Shown here piece after piece: positions 12,110-24,062 of a stretch of DNA of 64,000 nt. A program made the position numbers and the translations under genes. Positions within the stretch are counted from its first letter, which is position 1. Each line of letters begins with the position of its first letter. Source of the stretch: Tritrichomonas musculus (lineage: Eukaryota; Parabasalia; Tritrichomonadida; Tritrichomonadidae); assembly GCA_039105265.1 (NCBI GenBank), contig JAPFFF010000016.1:1116001-1180000 (forward strand). Reading direction: 5' to 3'. The notes under the pieces were generated by a model that did no database searches, had not been told where the DNA came from, and saw only the letters and a program-made list of their open reading frames with translations.

Positions 12110-12620
12110 ATCATGCAAATCATCTGTAATCATTTTGGCAGTTTTCATAAACATGCGTGAAAAATGATAGATATATAAATAAAAATATATTTTTGAGCAT
12201 AATCCAGTAGTTTAAATTAGAAAAATGTAAACTTTTTTTCCTGACATGCAGATAATCTGTGATCATCTTAGCGGTTTTTCATAAATACGTATGGAAAATG
12301 ACATAAATCAATAAATAATTGTAATTCATGCGAAATTCAGTTGTTTAAATCAGGAAAATGTAAACTTTTTTTCCTGACATGCAGATAATCTGTGATCATC
12401 TTAGCGGTTTTTCATAAATACGTATGGAAAATGACATAAATCAATAAATAATTGTAATTCATGCGAAATTCAGTTGTTTAAATCAGGAAAATGTAAACTT
12501 TTTTTTCTGACATGCAGATAATTTGTGATCACCTTAACGATTTTAACAAATGCATATGAAAAATGATAATTGCATCTAGTCATTTGAAATATAATTCGAA
12601 ATTAATAATTTTAGCACGCT
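12110..12620 (+). repeat. 133-bp tandem repeat inside the Kolobok-like element
   Basis: About 3.7 copies of a unit containing CTGACATGCAGATAATCTGT recur at exactly 133-bp steps (markers at 12227, 12360 and 12493). Two central copies are nearly identical; the outer ones are diverged. Subterminal arrays of this sort could bind a transposase; no coding frame is seen. Confidence 0.85.
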
Positions 12621-12697
12621 TTATATCATTACATAATTGTTTTAATAAAAATTGTTATCAGTATTTAAATTTTTTTTTCTATAGAATTTTTTTTTAA

Positions 12698-12937
12698 GGT
12701 ACAAATCCAGTACGTTTAGTAACCGCAATTTTTTTTGACATTCTCAAAGAATAAAATGACATGTTAAATAAAAAATGATTATTTTCATCCATTTCATATA
12801 ACATGTCATAATGTTTATTTAAATTTTAAAATAAGTGTCAAAAACAAACCTAGTCAATTTAAACTTTTTCAGAGACATGCAACTATTCAAATAATAAACG
12901 TTCTCCTATTCAAAAAATAACGTACTGGATTTGTACC
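12698..12937. mobile_element. TTAA-flanked MITE, copy 2, nested in the Kolobok-like element
   Basis: Same inverted ends (GGTACAAATCCAGTACGTT) as the copy at 5109, flanked by TTAA (12694-12697 and 12938-12941). It lies inside the 10263-13062 transposon and so inserted after it. Confidence 0.85.
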
Positions 12938-13066
12938 TTAATAATATCTTGCTAAATATTTTATTTTATTTATATATATATTTTATTTTTATTATCTAAA
13001 TTATAAGACCAAAAATATAAATATTATATTAAATCTGAAAAATTAATGATGAGACTCCCCCCTTAA

Positions 13067-14024
13067 TACACTTTTTTGCTATCAAAAATTTGATCGTTTT
13101 CCTTTAAGGACGAACTCCGATCTAAAACTTTTTGAATACTATTTCAATTTTTTTCTTAAATTTTTGAAAGAGTCTTCCAAAAAAACGATTTGTTTTATGA
13201 CTTTCAAATCATTTATAGTTTTTTATTTTTTGGGGAAATATGTAAAATATTTGGAATTTTAATTTTATACCGAAATCATTAAATATTATGATAAAAAAAT
13301 TTTAAGATATATGCTAAAATTCGGATGTAAATGTTAAGCAATGTTTATTAAAAAATTAAATTGCAAATAATAAGAATATCATGTGTAAACCAAAATTAAT
13401 ATGATTAATAATAACAACTGCATTCTTATATTGAGATAATTTGCATTTAATAAGCTCAACAGCCAACAAAAACTTTTTTTCTAAAAGTATTTAAGATTCG
13501 AGGACTATACCATTTAAAAATTCAGAATATTTGATGTAGGACTATGCTGATTAAATTTAATTTCAATAATTTGATTTGATATAAAAAAAGCGGTAAAAAA
13601 GTAAACCCATGCAAAAACTCGGATCTCCTCTTACATAAGGTTTCATTAAAAATATAAATATTCATACGTGTCTAATTTTGTTAAATAAATCATTTAACCA
13701 TATTGCTTTTCATTATATTAATTCAAACTCCAAATTGATATTGATATTTTTCAAAAATTTCGTATTTGATTATTGCAATCGATAAATTAATAATAGTGTT
13801 TAAGGAATCAACAATTGTAGCAGAATTTAAATGTTCAGGGAAGCTTTAAAAAAGGAAAATACCAAAAAAAATTTTTGGACCATTTTTTTTATATGATCAT
13901 TCAATTTTTTTTTTTTGGGTATTCAAAAGTTATTAATAAAATTTTCCTTATTGAAAAATGAGAGTAGAAATTTATAATTATTTCAAAATTTAAATATGAA
14001 AATTATTATTTATTTTGATTAATA
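13067..14024. other. Stretch without a recognisable gene
   Basis: AT-rich DNA. No repeat ends or coding-like pocket were found. Confidence 0.5.
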
Positions 14025-14414
14025 CAGTAAGGTTTCAAAATTGGAAAACGTTTCAAAATAGGAAAATCGACTTTTTGAGAAAAAAATTTTCATTAATAAA
14101 AATGAAAGAAATAAAGAAATAGAGAGAAAATCTTGTTTAAACCTACCATTTTAAGAAATAATATTTCCATGATTAAGTTTATCACACAGCTGTTTGCGAC
14201 ATTATATTCATCAAATAGTGTTTTCCTATCTCTATATGAGAAAATGAGCATCATTCAAAAAGTGGATTTTCCATTTTTGCAACGCTATAAAGGAAAATCC
14301 AAATTTGAATTAAATTCGTTATTTTGACTTTTATTTTAAATTCATTTTAATCGTTTTCAATGAAAAAGTAGATTTTCCTCTTTTGAGACGTTTTTGAATT
14401 TTACAACCTTACAC
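14025..14414. mobile_element. TA-flanked mariner-like MITE (390 bp)
   Basis: The left end CAGTAAGGTTTCAAAATTGG and a roughly 50-bp diverged inverted copy at the right (starting GTGTAAGG on the other strand) are flanked by TA (14023-14024 and 14415-14416). A third copy of the GGAAAATC-type subrepeat sits in the middle. Only a 64-residue meaningless frame is inside. Confidence 0.65.
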
Positions 14415-14416
14415 TA

Positions 14417-15408
14417 TGAAAATTTATATTAATTTTATCTTTCATATATTTAATAAAAAATTTTTATATTATATTTTATGATTAATTTTGGATAATATAT
14501 TTTTAGATCATAAAGAATATGCAAATTAATTATTCAATGTTTCAACAGAAAATTAAAAAAAAAAAAAAAAAACCCTAACATTACCGTTTACAATTTTTCA
14601 TCGATACCTGCAAAATATTTTTATCTCAACAAAAGATTATATTTACTTGATTTAAAATATATATTGTGCTTATTCACATTATATTAATGTTTATAGGATA
14701 ATTTCAATCAGATATTTGGAAATTAAAATCTTAATATTTGCAATATTATATGTCAGAAATAGAATTACAATGTCTTCTGGTTAAACATTAGAAAATACAT
14801 TGTATAACTATAGGATAGATGCATTTTCGTTTAAATTTTCGTTAAACCGAAAATTTAAGATCATCAGTTTTAAAAACTTTTGAAATAATTAAAACTTGCT
14901 AAAAATATTTGCTTGATTAATTTATATATTTAACATTTAATCCAATTACAAAAGTTAAAATTAAAAATAATCGAAAGAATTAAATGTTATATTCCAAATA
15001 TAAATGAAATAAACATTAATTTGTAATATATGATGTAAATAAATATATTTTTAATATTATATATTTATTAAATCTTTTAAATGATTTTTAATAAATTTTT
15101 TAGCAAGATATAATGAAATATTCGAAAACTAGTATATTTTCAGTGGTTCATTTCACTGTTTATATATTTTATAGATTTTACCGATGCTTAGAAATTTATT
15201 TGTAATTATTTACCTAAAATCTTATTAACTATGGTGAACATAACATAATCTATAAACATGGTTGTATTAAACTCAATTTTTGTGTCATGATTAATGAACA
15301 CATCTAGAGTTCTGATTTATTATTCCAAAATAAATGGAATAAATATGAATTCAATAAATAAAAAAATTTTAATTATTTTGGCAAATTAAATGATTTTAGT
15401 TCTTCAAA
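14417..15408. other. Stretch without a recognisable gene
   Basis: AT-rich, with a homopolymer A run near 14555. Nothing coding-like was seen. Confidence 0.5.
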
Positions 15409-15410
15409 TA

Positions 15411-17260
15411 CCCGTAGTAATATCGACGTTGCAGATTTGCGCCATTTTTATTTTGTAATATAAAATATAAATTCTCAATTTTTTTATTCATTGAATATTT
15501 CACAGAAATGACAATAGAGGAAAAATAAAAAGAGGCGCTCAAACTTTTTGAATACCATACATAGAATTCATATCACCATTGATCGGACAATTGGTGTCGG
15601 TTTCAAATAAAAAAAACTCCAAAGCAAGCACTACAACAGTCGCATCTCAAGCAATATTTCAAATTTATCTCAACTACAGTTTACCCTTGTCGCAGCACAT
15701 ATTTCAATATCCATTAAACTCGCCTAAACTCAATCTTTGGAACATTTTGTTCCTACATCATTCATCCAGAACGATTGTTCCTACATCAATCGCTATTTCA
15801 TTACATCATTACTTATTATCTTAGCCATGTCACAACTCAATCTCACCTAAGTTTCAACCAGATATCTATATCTTAATCACACCAACCTCAGCGACTATTT
15901 AATCAGAACAAAAGCTCCCAATTCAATCACCTGTTCATTTCACTTGCATCTATCATCTCAGTATCAACTCCATAACATTTATATTTTTCATATCAGTTCC
16001 TACTCTCAGTCGTCATAATAAAAAATCAACTAAATTAATATTATTCTGATCATATTCATGCGTTTTTGACCAAAAAGCTTTTTATAATATTATTTTATGT
16101 TTTTGAATAGAAATTTGTGAGAATAAATGCTCAATTTATTGAAAAAGTTTAAATTTTAAAGCTTATTTGGTCTAATAAGTAAAATCATATTTCTGAGGAT
16201 GGTTGCAATGAAATAATTCTATTTTCCTGTGTTTAATTTTAATTAAATATAATATTCTCTCAAATAATAATTAAAATTTTACAAAAAAGCATCATTCTAT
16301 AAAATTTTTGGAGATTTGAATAAAATGAAAAAATCAAATTAATTAATAAGCTTGAGAATTAAAAAATGGATACATATTGATAATAATAGCATAAGAATTT
16401 TTAAATAATTTTTCTTTTTTTATAATTTGGGAATAGTATGCTTATCAAATCAAATATTAGTGGAATTACTTAATGTTTTATACAATTATACATGATATTA
16501 AGTGATATTTATAATTTATAATAAAGTAAAATTCCCACATTGGAAGATAGAAATTATAATCAAATAGTTTTTCTAAAAAATGGATTCGAAAGCATTGCAA
16601 AAAAATCTTAAGTAGGTATAATAAAGAAATTAATATTTACTTTTGTCTAATTCAAAAATTTTCTTGTGAATTTTAATTCAATAATGTCAATTTCTTTAAA
16701 TAGACTTCAAGCTTATATAACAAATAATATATATGCTAACTAAGAATAAAATGATAAAATAAACATTCTAAAATTTAAAGAAGTTTTTTTTTATTATATT
16801 TGTGATTATGCCATCAGAAAAAAAAATTGAGATATACCAAATCTGACTAGTTCATTATATAAATCACCCAATATTAAATATAATGATATGCCAATAAACA
16901 AAATTGGAATATTTTCAAAAAAGATATTAGCGATTGAAAATTGGTGATATTTAAAAGTATCTGAATTGAATTAATCTGTTATCATTTTGCTATAGAGCAT
17001 ATGCTAACTAAGAAAAAAGTCATTAGCCAAAATCAGTTATATCTATCACATATGGAGAAAAATGAAATTCATTGATTTCGAGTAAATTATAAACGGACAA
17101 AAAATATAACCATTTTTACGAAATAATCAAAATTGAATGCTTTTTATATAAATAAACTAATATCATTCAAAAAATAATTTTTTTTCTTTTTAAAATTTCT
17201 GAGAATTTCAATTAAAAAAATAAAAATGGCGCAAATCTGCAACGTCGATATTACTACGGG
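15411..17260. mobile_element. TA-flanked element with about 45-bp inverted ends (1.85 kb)
   Basis: The end CCCGTAGTAATATCGACGTT runs on for about 45 bp and is matched inverted at 17215-17260. TA flanks each side. The inner 15570-16030 is strikingly poor in G on the plus strand, with many short CATCA and TCATT words. No transposase is recognised, so the element is non-autonomous or decayed. Confidence 0.7.
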
Positions 17261-17262
17261 TA

Positions 17263-19732
17263 TTATCTTAATTTTTGATCTTTTCTAAAATCATAAAATA
17301 AATTTTGTTTTATTTAATGTAATAACTTTTTTTAATGTTTAATAAAAAAGTAAATAAATATAAAATCATTAATATGTCAAGATAATAGAGATTCAATAGA
17401 GGTATTCATGTAGAGAAATTGACGAAATATTGTAATTTTGATCATATTTTCTTTATTTTTATTTTGAAACTAAGAATGTGCTTTAATGGATAAGAATTTT
17501 ATACTCCTATTTTTGAGATATTTCTATTTTTATTTTTCTGAATAAGAATCGTTTTATAATTGAGAGGCTATATAATTTTTTTTATATAAAAATTGATGAA
17601 ATATAAATATATATATTATTTTGTTTTATTAATTATTATTGTATATATAATGATAACTTATTAATACTTATATGTTTAAAAAATATTTATTTTCTAGAGA
17701 TACACTTGTTTATATTTTTTTTATTTTTTATAAATTTTTAACTTTTTCAGTTATTATATTTTTTATATTGAAATAATAAACATTTTTTATCCTAGTAGTA
17801 TTTTTATTAAACATTATTTTATTTTATATATATAATATATATTATATTTTATATACTATTTCAATTTTATATTTAAGTTTTACATTATATATTAAATAGA
17901 TAAATTAACAAAAAAAAATGAAAAATTCAATTAAACGATGATTTTTAATTGAATTTCTAAAAAAATATGTTGCTTTGTATTGTGATTATTTTTTGGTTTT
18001 CAATATATTAAATATTAAAGTTATTTTTATAATATAGTAATTAATAATTTTACTATATAAAAAATATTTTTAATAATATTTTTAAGAAAATGAGGAAATT
18101 TAAATTTTTCAAGAATCACTTCACAATTAACTTCACTTCACCGAAAATAATCATCTCACGTCACTAAAAAATAATAACGTACCAAAATACGATGAAAAAT
18201 AATTCAAAATAATGCAAAATATAAAATTACATTTTCCTTTAAAATGAGAGTATAGAGTAACTTATTTACATAATAAAATTTATTTAAATATTTATTATTA
18301 TTATATTGTACAATTAGTATATAATTATTTCGTAAATCAATTGAGAAATAAGTCATTTTCTTAATTTTTTAATGTAAATTTGCATTTAAATTTATATATG
18401 GCTAATAAATTGGATATATAACAGATAATATATTTTATAAATCAAATATCAAATATTATTATTGATTTATAATTCATAAATATTTTATTTGACTCGAGAT
18501 ATAGATGAAACATTATTTTTTAAATTGTTTTTAAATTCTCAACATCCATTAAAACCAATTATGGCAAATGTCAGTATTGGATGTATAGAAGTAAATAATC
18601 TTAATATTTTTTCATAAGATAAAATATTCATTCAATTAAAGTAAAAATAAAAAAATCAAATAACGAGTTTTCACTTCACATGAAGACCTCTGATTCAATT
18701 AAATTTTATGTTGAAAATTGGTTATGTTAAAATAGATAACTAAAAATTTTTTTATTTATTTTTAAAATAATATTCAGAAATTTAATTGAATATTTGAGCT
18801 ACCGGGTTAGAAAAAACGAGTTATTTTGAATTGTTCTTCAGAATATTTGAGCTACCGGGTTAGAAAAACGAGTTGTTTTGTATATAGTGATTATCTAGAT
18901 TTGAAATATTTTTATATTAATAAATATATCATAGTTAGTAAATATATATAGCTTTTTATAATATATAATTTTATATAAATATATTATATTTTTAATTAAT
19001 ATATATATCTAATTTTTAGTTATTTTCATTTTTAATTTCCTAATATATTAAAAATAAATAAACAAGTATTCTTTATAACAGTGCTAATATCTTATATAAG
19101 TATGATAATATAGGAAATATAAAGAAACAAAATACTTTTTAAATAATCATTTAAATATCTCTTTAATAATGCATTTATAGGCAATATGGTTAAATTAACT
19201 TTTGTTTAGTATTATATATAGAAAACAAAAGCATAAATAAATATTCATTTTATCACCAAAACCAAAATGTGAGGGTTTTTAAAAAAAAATTTTTTATCTT
19301 CAATAAAGAGAGGTATGACGAAATTTCTTTCTAGTAAACGTCATGGAATAGTTCAATAAAATATACAAAAGTAAAAAAATATAAAAAATAATTATTAAAA
19401 ATTTAAATGATATAGCATCTGAAAAATCAAAATATTTGGTTTGAATTATGGCAATGATGATGTTTTCCATTTATAAATTTTGAAATTTGATTAATAAAGT
19501 ATAAAAAGTGAGTATTTTTTGAAAATTATCAAAATATGTTCAACAATAATATTCGAATTGTTTAATCCTTGTAAAATAAGATTTAATCAAAGCATATCAA
19601 TTTTCAACTCGGTTAGTAGTCCAAATTGATGATTCGCATCTTTGGTATTACTTTTTTTATAAATGTAAAATTTGAATGAATTCAATACTCTATCAATTAT
19701 TTGCATGTGTTTTCACAATCAATATCCTAGGT
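17263..19732. other. Long AT-rich stretch without a gene
   Basis: Contains only a short tandem duplication (18788-18880). No RNA gene, repeat ends or coding-like frame were found. Confidence 0.55.
18788..18880 (+). repeat. Direct repeat of about 43 bp, two copies
   Basis: GAATATTTGAGCTACCGGGT followed by TAGAAAAA(A)CGAGTT occurs twice with about a 53-bp step. The GC-rich core stands out from the background. The function is unknown. Confidence 0.7.
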
Positions 19733-19863
19733 CTCGGCTTTTGTGTCCGAAATTTTTTATATTCAAAAAGTTAAAAAAAGTATCCAAAAATATCCAATTT
19801 GGATACTTTTCGGACATTTTTCGAAACTTTTTGAGAAAAAAAATTTCGGACAAAAAAGCCTAG
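19733..19863 (-). mobile_element. Mutator-type MITE, copy 3 (reverse orientation)
   Basis: Same 131-bp family as at 1231 and 1380, inverted. The sequence TCCTAGGTC occurs on both sides of the unit, consistent with a 9-bp duplication. Confidence 0.75.
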
Positions 19864-20284
19864 TCCTAGGTCATCCTTAAATCAATCTTTTTTGTTCTTC
19901 TCAAAGAAACAAAAAGAGAGATTATTTTTCAAAATTTGGCCTTCAATTGACCCATATGAAATATCCAAATCCTGAAAAATCATATGTTTTTTTCCTCCTT
20001 GGGAAGTATACAATTACTTGATATAAAATCATCATTTTTAATTTAAAATATAATTTATCAAATTTCTAAATGGATTGAAAATTTTCAATGTCTTTGAATG
20101 AATAAAGTATAACTTTTTCAAAAAGTAATTTTTTATTTTAAAAATAAAATATAATCAGTCTGATCGATTCTATGAGATTATTCAAATTAATTGAGATATT
20201 TTTTTGAAGTCAATAATTTATATATAACTCATAAAAAAAACAATATATAAACAGAAATTTTCTAAGTGGTATAATTGTAATTAG

Positions 20285-21273
20285 TAAACCTTCGAAAGGT
20301 CACCTCAAAATATTAACCCGACCACAAATTTTTTTTTGGGGTCACTACCCAAAAAAAAAAATGAAGAGTTCGCGTTTGACCCTTTTATTTCTAGTGTATT
20401 TTTTGGATTATTTTTTATAAAATCATGTTCTATAATTAATTTTTTATTGATTCATGCATTTTTTTAAAGTGAATTTTGATTTTAGAAAATAAAATTTAAT
20501 GATATGACTTGTTATATGAAATATTTCAAATTTTATTTAGAAAAGAATTTTTTATTTGAAAATCAAGTAATAGTTTGTCAAAACAGGATAATCTTTTAAA
20601 ATCTGAAATAGTTATTAATATATCTTAATATTGTATTCAAACATGAAATAAAAGAACCAAATGCCAAAATTTTTTAATTATATAAGTGATTAGTAACATT
20701 AATTAATAGCGAAATAAACTAAAATGCAGAGTATAAATGTTGAAAAAAAGATAAAAAATATAAAACAAGTAAATGAATAGTTAATATTATTTAAAATTTG
20801 TAGATTTCAAAGCTTAATATAAAAAAATATTACATAACTTAAATTTATGTATTATTTCTCTTTTCATAAGTCATCTAAACAATAAATTAAATGACAATGA
20901 AAATCAGAAAAAAATACGATACAAATAAAAATCAATTAACTTTCAAGAAAAAAGGTTTTATGATATTAAAAATTGTAATTAAATAGAATGATAGAGAAAT
21001 TAATTTCATTAAACAATTTTTGAGAAAAATATCAGATGCATTATTCTAAAGAAATAAAAATTTTTATTAAAAAGGATTAAAAAGCTTGTAAATTTTTTAA
21101 TAAACCTTTTTTTAAATAAATATTTATTCCACATTTTGAGATAAATGAATTTTAAAAATTTCGGGTCAAAAACCGCTTTGGGTAGGCGGTAATTTGCGAC
21201 CCCTGGTCAAAATATACCTAAAATTTTTGACCCGATTGAAAATGGGTAAATCGGGTACCCCTTACAAGGTCTA
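20285..21273. mobile_element. hAT-like element with TAGACCTTG-type ends (989 bp)
   Basis: The 8-bp sequence GTAATTAG flanks both ends (20277-20284 and 21274-21281). The ends TAAACCTTCGAAAGGTCACC and TAGACCTTGTAAGGGGTACC are imperfect inverted copies. Stretches with GGGTCA and TGACCC words near both ends form extended subterminal repeats. No transposase is visible. Confidence 0.6.
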
Positions 21274-21365
21274 GTAATTAGATACCACTTGTCCGACTCA
21301 ACCCTGTGCCTTATTTTTTTTATAATATTTAAAATAATATTTATTTTAATTTAAAATTTTTCAGA

Positions 21366-21450
21366 TGGTTCATGATGATATTCTGTTGGTGCATCGAGAT
21401 ATTCTACTGGTTCATTGAGGTATGCTGCTGATATATCGAGTTATTCTGCT
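21366..21450 (+). repeat. 21-bp minisatellite, four units
   Basis: Four consecutive 21-bp units of the type GGTTCATCGAGATATTCTGC have about 75 percent identity. The unit length is a multiple of three, but stops occur in the first unit, so it is more likely a decayed or non-coding array. Confidence 0.6.
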
Positions 21451-21985
21451 GTTGTATATATAAATAGGCCAAAATTAATTTTGGAGAGCAATTGAGTCCA
21501 AAAGTTTTTTCTTTGAATTTGATGAGGAGATAACAAAAGTGCCAATAATCGACCATGCTATTTTACTCCTCCTATTTTTTTAATGCATTTCTTATTTTTT
21601 GACAACTTATAAAGTAAAAATGTAAAAAAACGGAATATTCTCAAAAAGTAGAAAATTGAGAGCATTCAATTTTATACCAGTAAATTTTAAATGAGATTTA
21701 TTTTCTGACACTTTCGAGGAGTTTCGGGATATTAAAAAAACTTTCTTCAAAATTTTCAATAAAAATTGAGAGAGTGCCATTTTACATCCATATAATTCAA
21801 ATGTCAACCCACTTTTCTGACACCGAAACCACTTATGAACATCGAAACCATTTATGAATAGGATTATAATATCAATTTACTTTAAATCGAACTTTGAGGC
21901 AAATAAATTAACGGCCACCTTTCTTAACTAAAGTAAATAGATAAACCAGTAAACATCAGAAAAAACTGGTAGACATCATTTTAGA

Positions 21986-22342
21986 ACTCATTCAATTATT
22001 GAGAGAAATTACTCAAATTGTTAAATCAATGAATTTCATGCAAAGGTTTAAATTTTATTCATATCTACCAAATATATAGGAAATATGTATCAATTGAAGA
22101 TAGATGATGCATTTCTCATTATTATCATTTGCTTATTAATTATACTATGGTTAATGTTCACAAAGAACATCTCTACATCATTATCCTTATTAAATTTAAT
22201 AATAAAAGAAAAATACTTAATTTCTATAACTAAAACCAATATTTTCACTAATTCCGGTAATCAATTTTAGTTATTACCATATGAACTGGCACAAAACCCA
22301 TTTCTAACTATATTTAAATATATTAATCTTGAACGATTATAT
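21986..22342 (-). pseudogene. Host-like gene segment, copy B, left part
   Basis: Reverse-complement match to 9340-9529 plus 10015-10213. It contains the C-terminal codons of the frame whose other part lies at 30558-30816; the 8.2-kb element separates the two. It lacks the MITE found in copy A. Confidence 0.7.
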
Positions 22343-22473
22343 AGTAGTATATATAAATGGCGTGATTTTTTAACGTCCCTTCGGGTCCGTTAAAACATCC
22401 CTCCATTTATCGGCCAGAAACGACTTTTTGAAAGGATATAAGGTCACCGAACTTTTTGAGAGCTCACTTGTCC
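22343..22473 (+). repeat. Left terminal inverted repeat of the 8.2-kb element
   Basis: 131 bp, identical as read to the reverse complement of 30427-30557. It includes the palindromic GGACCCGAAGGGACG-type block and two ACTTTTTGA motifs. Confidence 0.95.
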
Positions 22474-22991
22474 TTTCTTCTTCCAATAACTTTTCGGAAT
22501 CAACATCGTATCAAAACAATCTCAAAGACTCAAATTCATTTCCTTTATCGAAACCTTTCTCGGAATCAACATATCGAAGTACGTCCTCCTGTAAGGAAGA
22601 TATTTTTTTTCAATCTTCTTCTTCTGATTCTAATTTCTTCTCTCTTTCTTTATTGTTTTCTCAATCTTCTTTTGCAAATTTATTTGCGGAATCTACATCA
22701 TCAAAATCCAATATAAAATTGATTTTATGTTTGTCGATACCGCTTGTTGTCTTTGTTATTTTGGTCATTATTATTGTGATAATATTAATGAAAAAAAGAC
22801 AAAAATATCGAACCGAAAATGAAATCACAAATAGCTCTGATATTTGGAAAGATGACAAAAAAGATGATGATGACGATAATTTGGAGACTGTCATTGATAA
22901 AAATCTTCGAACAGGAAAAAATTATCATAATGAAATTGTCGGTGATGATGACCCTTTTGAAAATTCCTTTTTTACAGATTCAACTTCCTAA
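22474..22991 (+). CDS. Ser-rich single-pass membrane protein segment (element gene)
   Basis: The frame begins within the terminal repeat (22428) and runs to 22991. It has a Ser/Asn/Phe-rich outer region of about 95 residues, one strong membrane helix (LILCLSIPLVVFVILVIIIV), a basic stop-transfer KKRQKYR and an acidic tail with DDKKDDDDDN. The layout resembles the end of a trichomonad surface protein. The start is not clear, so this may be only a fragment of a gene. No family is recognised. Confidence 0.4.
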
Positions 22992-23232
22992 AATCATTTA
23001 ATAAAACTTCTAACCTCTCTAAAACTATTTGATTTAGCTGATTTATAAAATTTTCATCATTTCTTTCTCTTGAGCGAAGTTCATCAATAAATAATCTGTC
23101 AAAAAGATCTCTCGAGAGCATAATAATATTTGTCATCCAATAATGTTTTGACCAAATTGTTTGTGCAAATCGCCATTCCAATATTAAATATAATATGTCT
23201 TTACAATTTTCTATTTCTTCTATATGATTCAT
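22972..23232 (-). CDS. Small unknown protein (86 residues, element gene)
   Basis: Starts MNHIEEIENCKDILYLILEW and ends in a charged helical stretch (LNQIVLERLEVLLNDFRKLNL-type). Three Trp and balanced residue use make it coding-like. It ends inside the last codons of the Ser-rich frame on the other strand. Its start lies only 21 bp from the next plus-strand gene, so the two would fire divergently from one tiny promoter region. The function is unknown. Confidence 0.45.
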   Translation of the reverse strand: MNHIEEIENCKDILYLILEWRFAQTIWSKHYWMTNIIMLSRDLFDRLFIDELRSRERNDENFINQLNQIVLERLEVLLNDFRKLNL

Positions 23233-23253
23233 GATTTTTTTTGGGAAAATAAA

Positions 23254-23607
23254 ATGAGCGAAAGTATATCATTTTGCGGAGGAAAATTGAAATCCCATAA
23301 GACATTATCCGATAGTCAAAGACAAAAAATCAATGCTATTATTGATGATCATGAGGAGATATTTCGTCTTACAAAAAATGATGAGTTGGTAGTTCCTGAA
23401 TTAATGACTATCTTCTCTGCTAAAACATGTTTATCAGCTCTTGATGAGATTGTTAGTATGCGCGGTACAAGATGGGGTGGATATTTCTTAATAGAATCTG
23501 CTTCAAATAACTCTGTATCTCATAAAATAATTCGAGTTAGTAAAAAAGAAATCGAAACAGAAAAAAATAACTGGCAATGGCGATTAATATACGGAAGAGG
23601 AAAATAA
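23254..23607 (+). CDS. Unknown element protein (about 117 residues)
   Basis: The likely start is the Met of MSESISFCGGKLKSH at 23254; an upstream in-frame Met at 23224 is also possible. A helical N-half (SQRQKINAIIDDHEEIFRL) is followed by a strand-rich C-half with RGTRWGGYFLIES. The GG(Y/L)FL element recalls the domain shared by the 23653 and 24063 genes, but the similarity is weak. No known family is recognised. The next gene follows after 45 bp, so the two could be co-expressed. Confidence 0.6.
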   Translation: MSESISFCGGKLKSHKTLSDSQRQKINAIIDDHEEIFRLTKNDELVVPELMTIFSAKTCLSALDEIVSMRGTRWGGYFLIESASNNSVSHKIIRVSKKEIETEKNNWQWRLIYGRGK

Positions 23608-23652
23608 AAATAATAAATTTTTTTCGAAAAATAAATTTACAAAAAAAAAATA

Positions 23653-24036
23653 ATGACTCTCTTTAATTATTTAGTTGATGGAGATATTATAGAATGGAAA
23701 TATGATTTAGAGCCTGACGAAATTGATGGAATAGAAGATTGTCTTGAGACAAAAGAAAAAGATGTTATAAAAGTTACTGTTACAAATTTAAGTGTTTATC
23801 CAGGAATTACAGATTCAAATATCATTTTAGATGCTTTAGATAAAATAGCTTATTATATTCATAAACATCGTATTTGTGCTCTAGGAGGATTAATGTTTCT
23901 TGTAGCAGAAGAAAAAGATGATGGCCGAATTGTTTATAAACCTGAAGGGATTAGATTATCTTTGAAAGGAGGAGAATGTAAAAAATCAAAAGGAAAAGTC
24001 AAAGCTTGTCGAAAAATAAATCGAAATCTCAAATAA
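23653..24036 (+). CDS. Unknown element protein with the shared 'GVxIxxKxGE' domain (127 residues)
   Basis: Residues about 38-125 read as a compact alpha/beta domain: a V-K-V-T-V strand, a D...A.Y..K helix, GGLMFLVAEEKDDG, then EGIRLSLKGGECKKSK and a final ACRK. The same order of motifs appears in the 347-residue gene on the opposite strand (IRIFVD..., FCKKKKITVFGMIYGL, KDHNTG, GVKIQIKKGEAQ, RCRQ). The two are probably diverged paralogues. No enzymatic motif is seen. It ends 27 bp before the convergent gene. Confidence 0.65.
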   Translation: MTLFNYLVDGDIIEWKYDLEPDEIDGIEDCLETKEKDVIKVTVTNLSVYPGITDSNIILDALDKIAYYIHKHRICALGGLMFLVAEEKDDGRIVYKPEGIRLSLKGGECKKSKGKVKACRKINRNLK

Positions 24037-24062
24037 AAAAAAAGATGATAAATATTTTTTTT

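Larger units (their letters stand above)
10263..13062 (+). mobile_element. Kolobok-like DNA transposon (2.8 kb)
   Basis: Perfect 13-bp inverted ends GGGGGGAGTCTCA are flanked by TTAA (10259-10262 and 13063-13066), as known for the Kolobok superfamily. It holds a transposase gene (10811-11992), a 133-bp tandem array downstream of it, and a nested TTAA MITE (12698-12937). The ends are intact, but the transposase may lack its proper N-terminus, so activity is uncertain. Confidence 0.85.
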
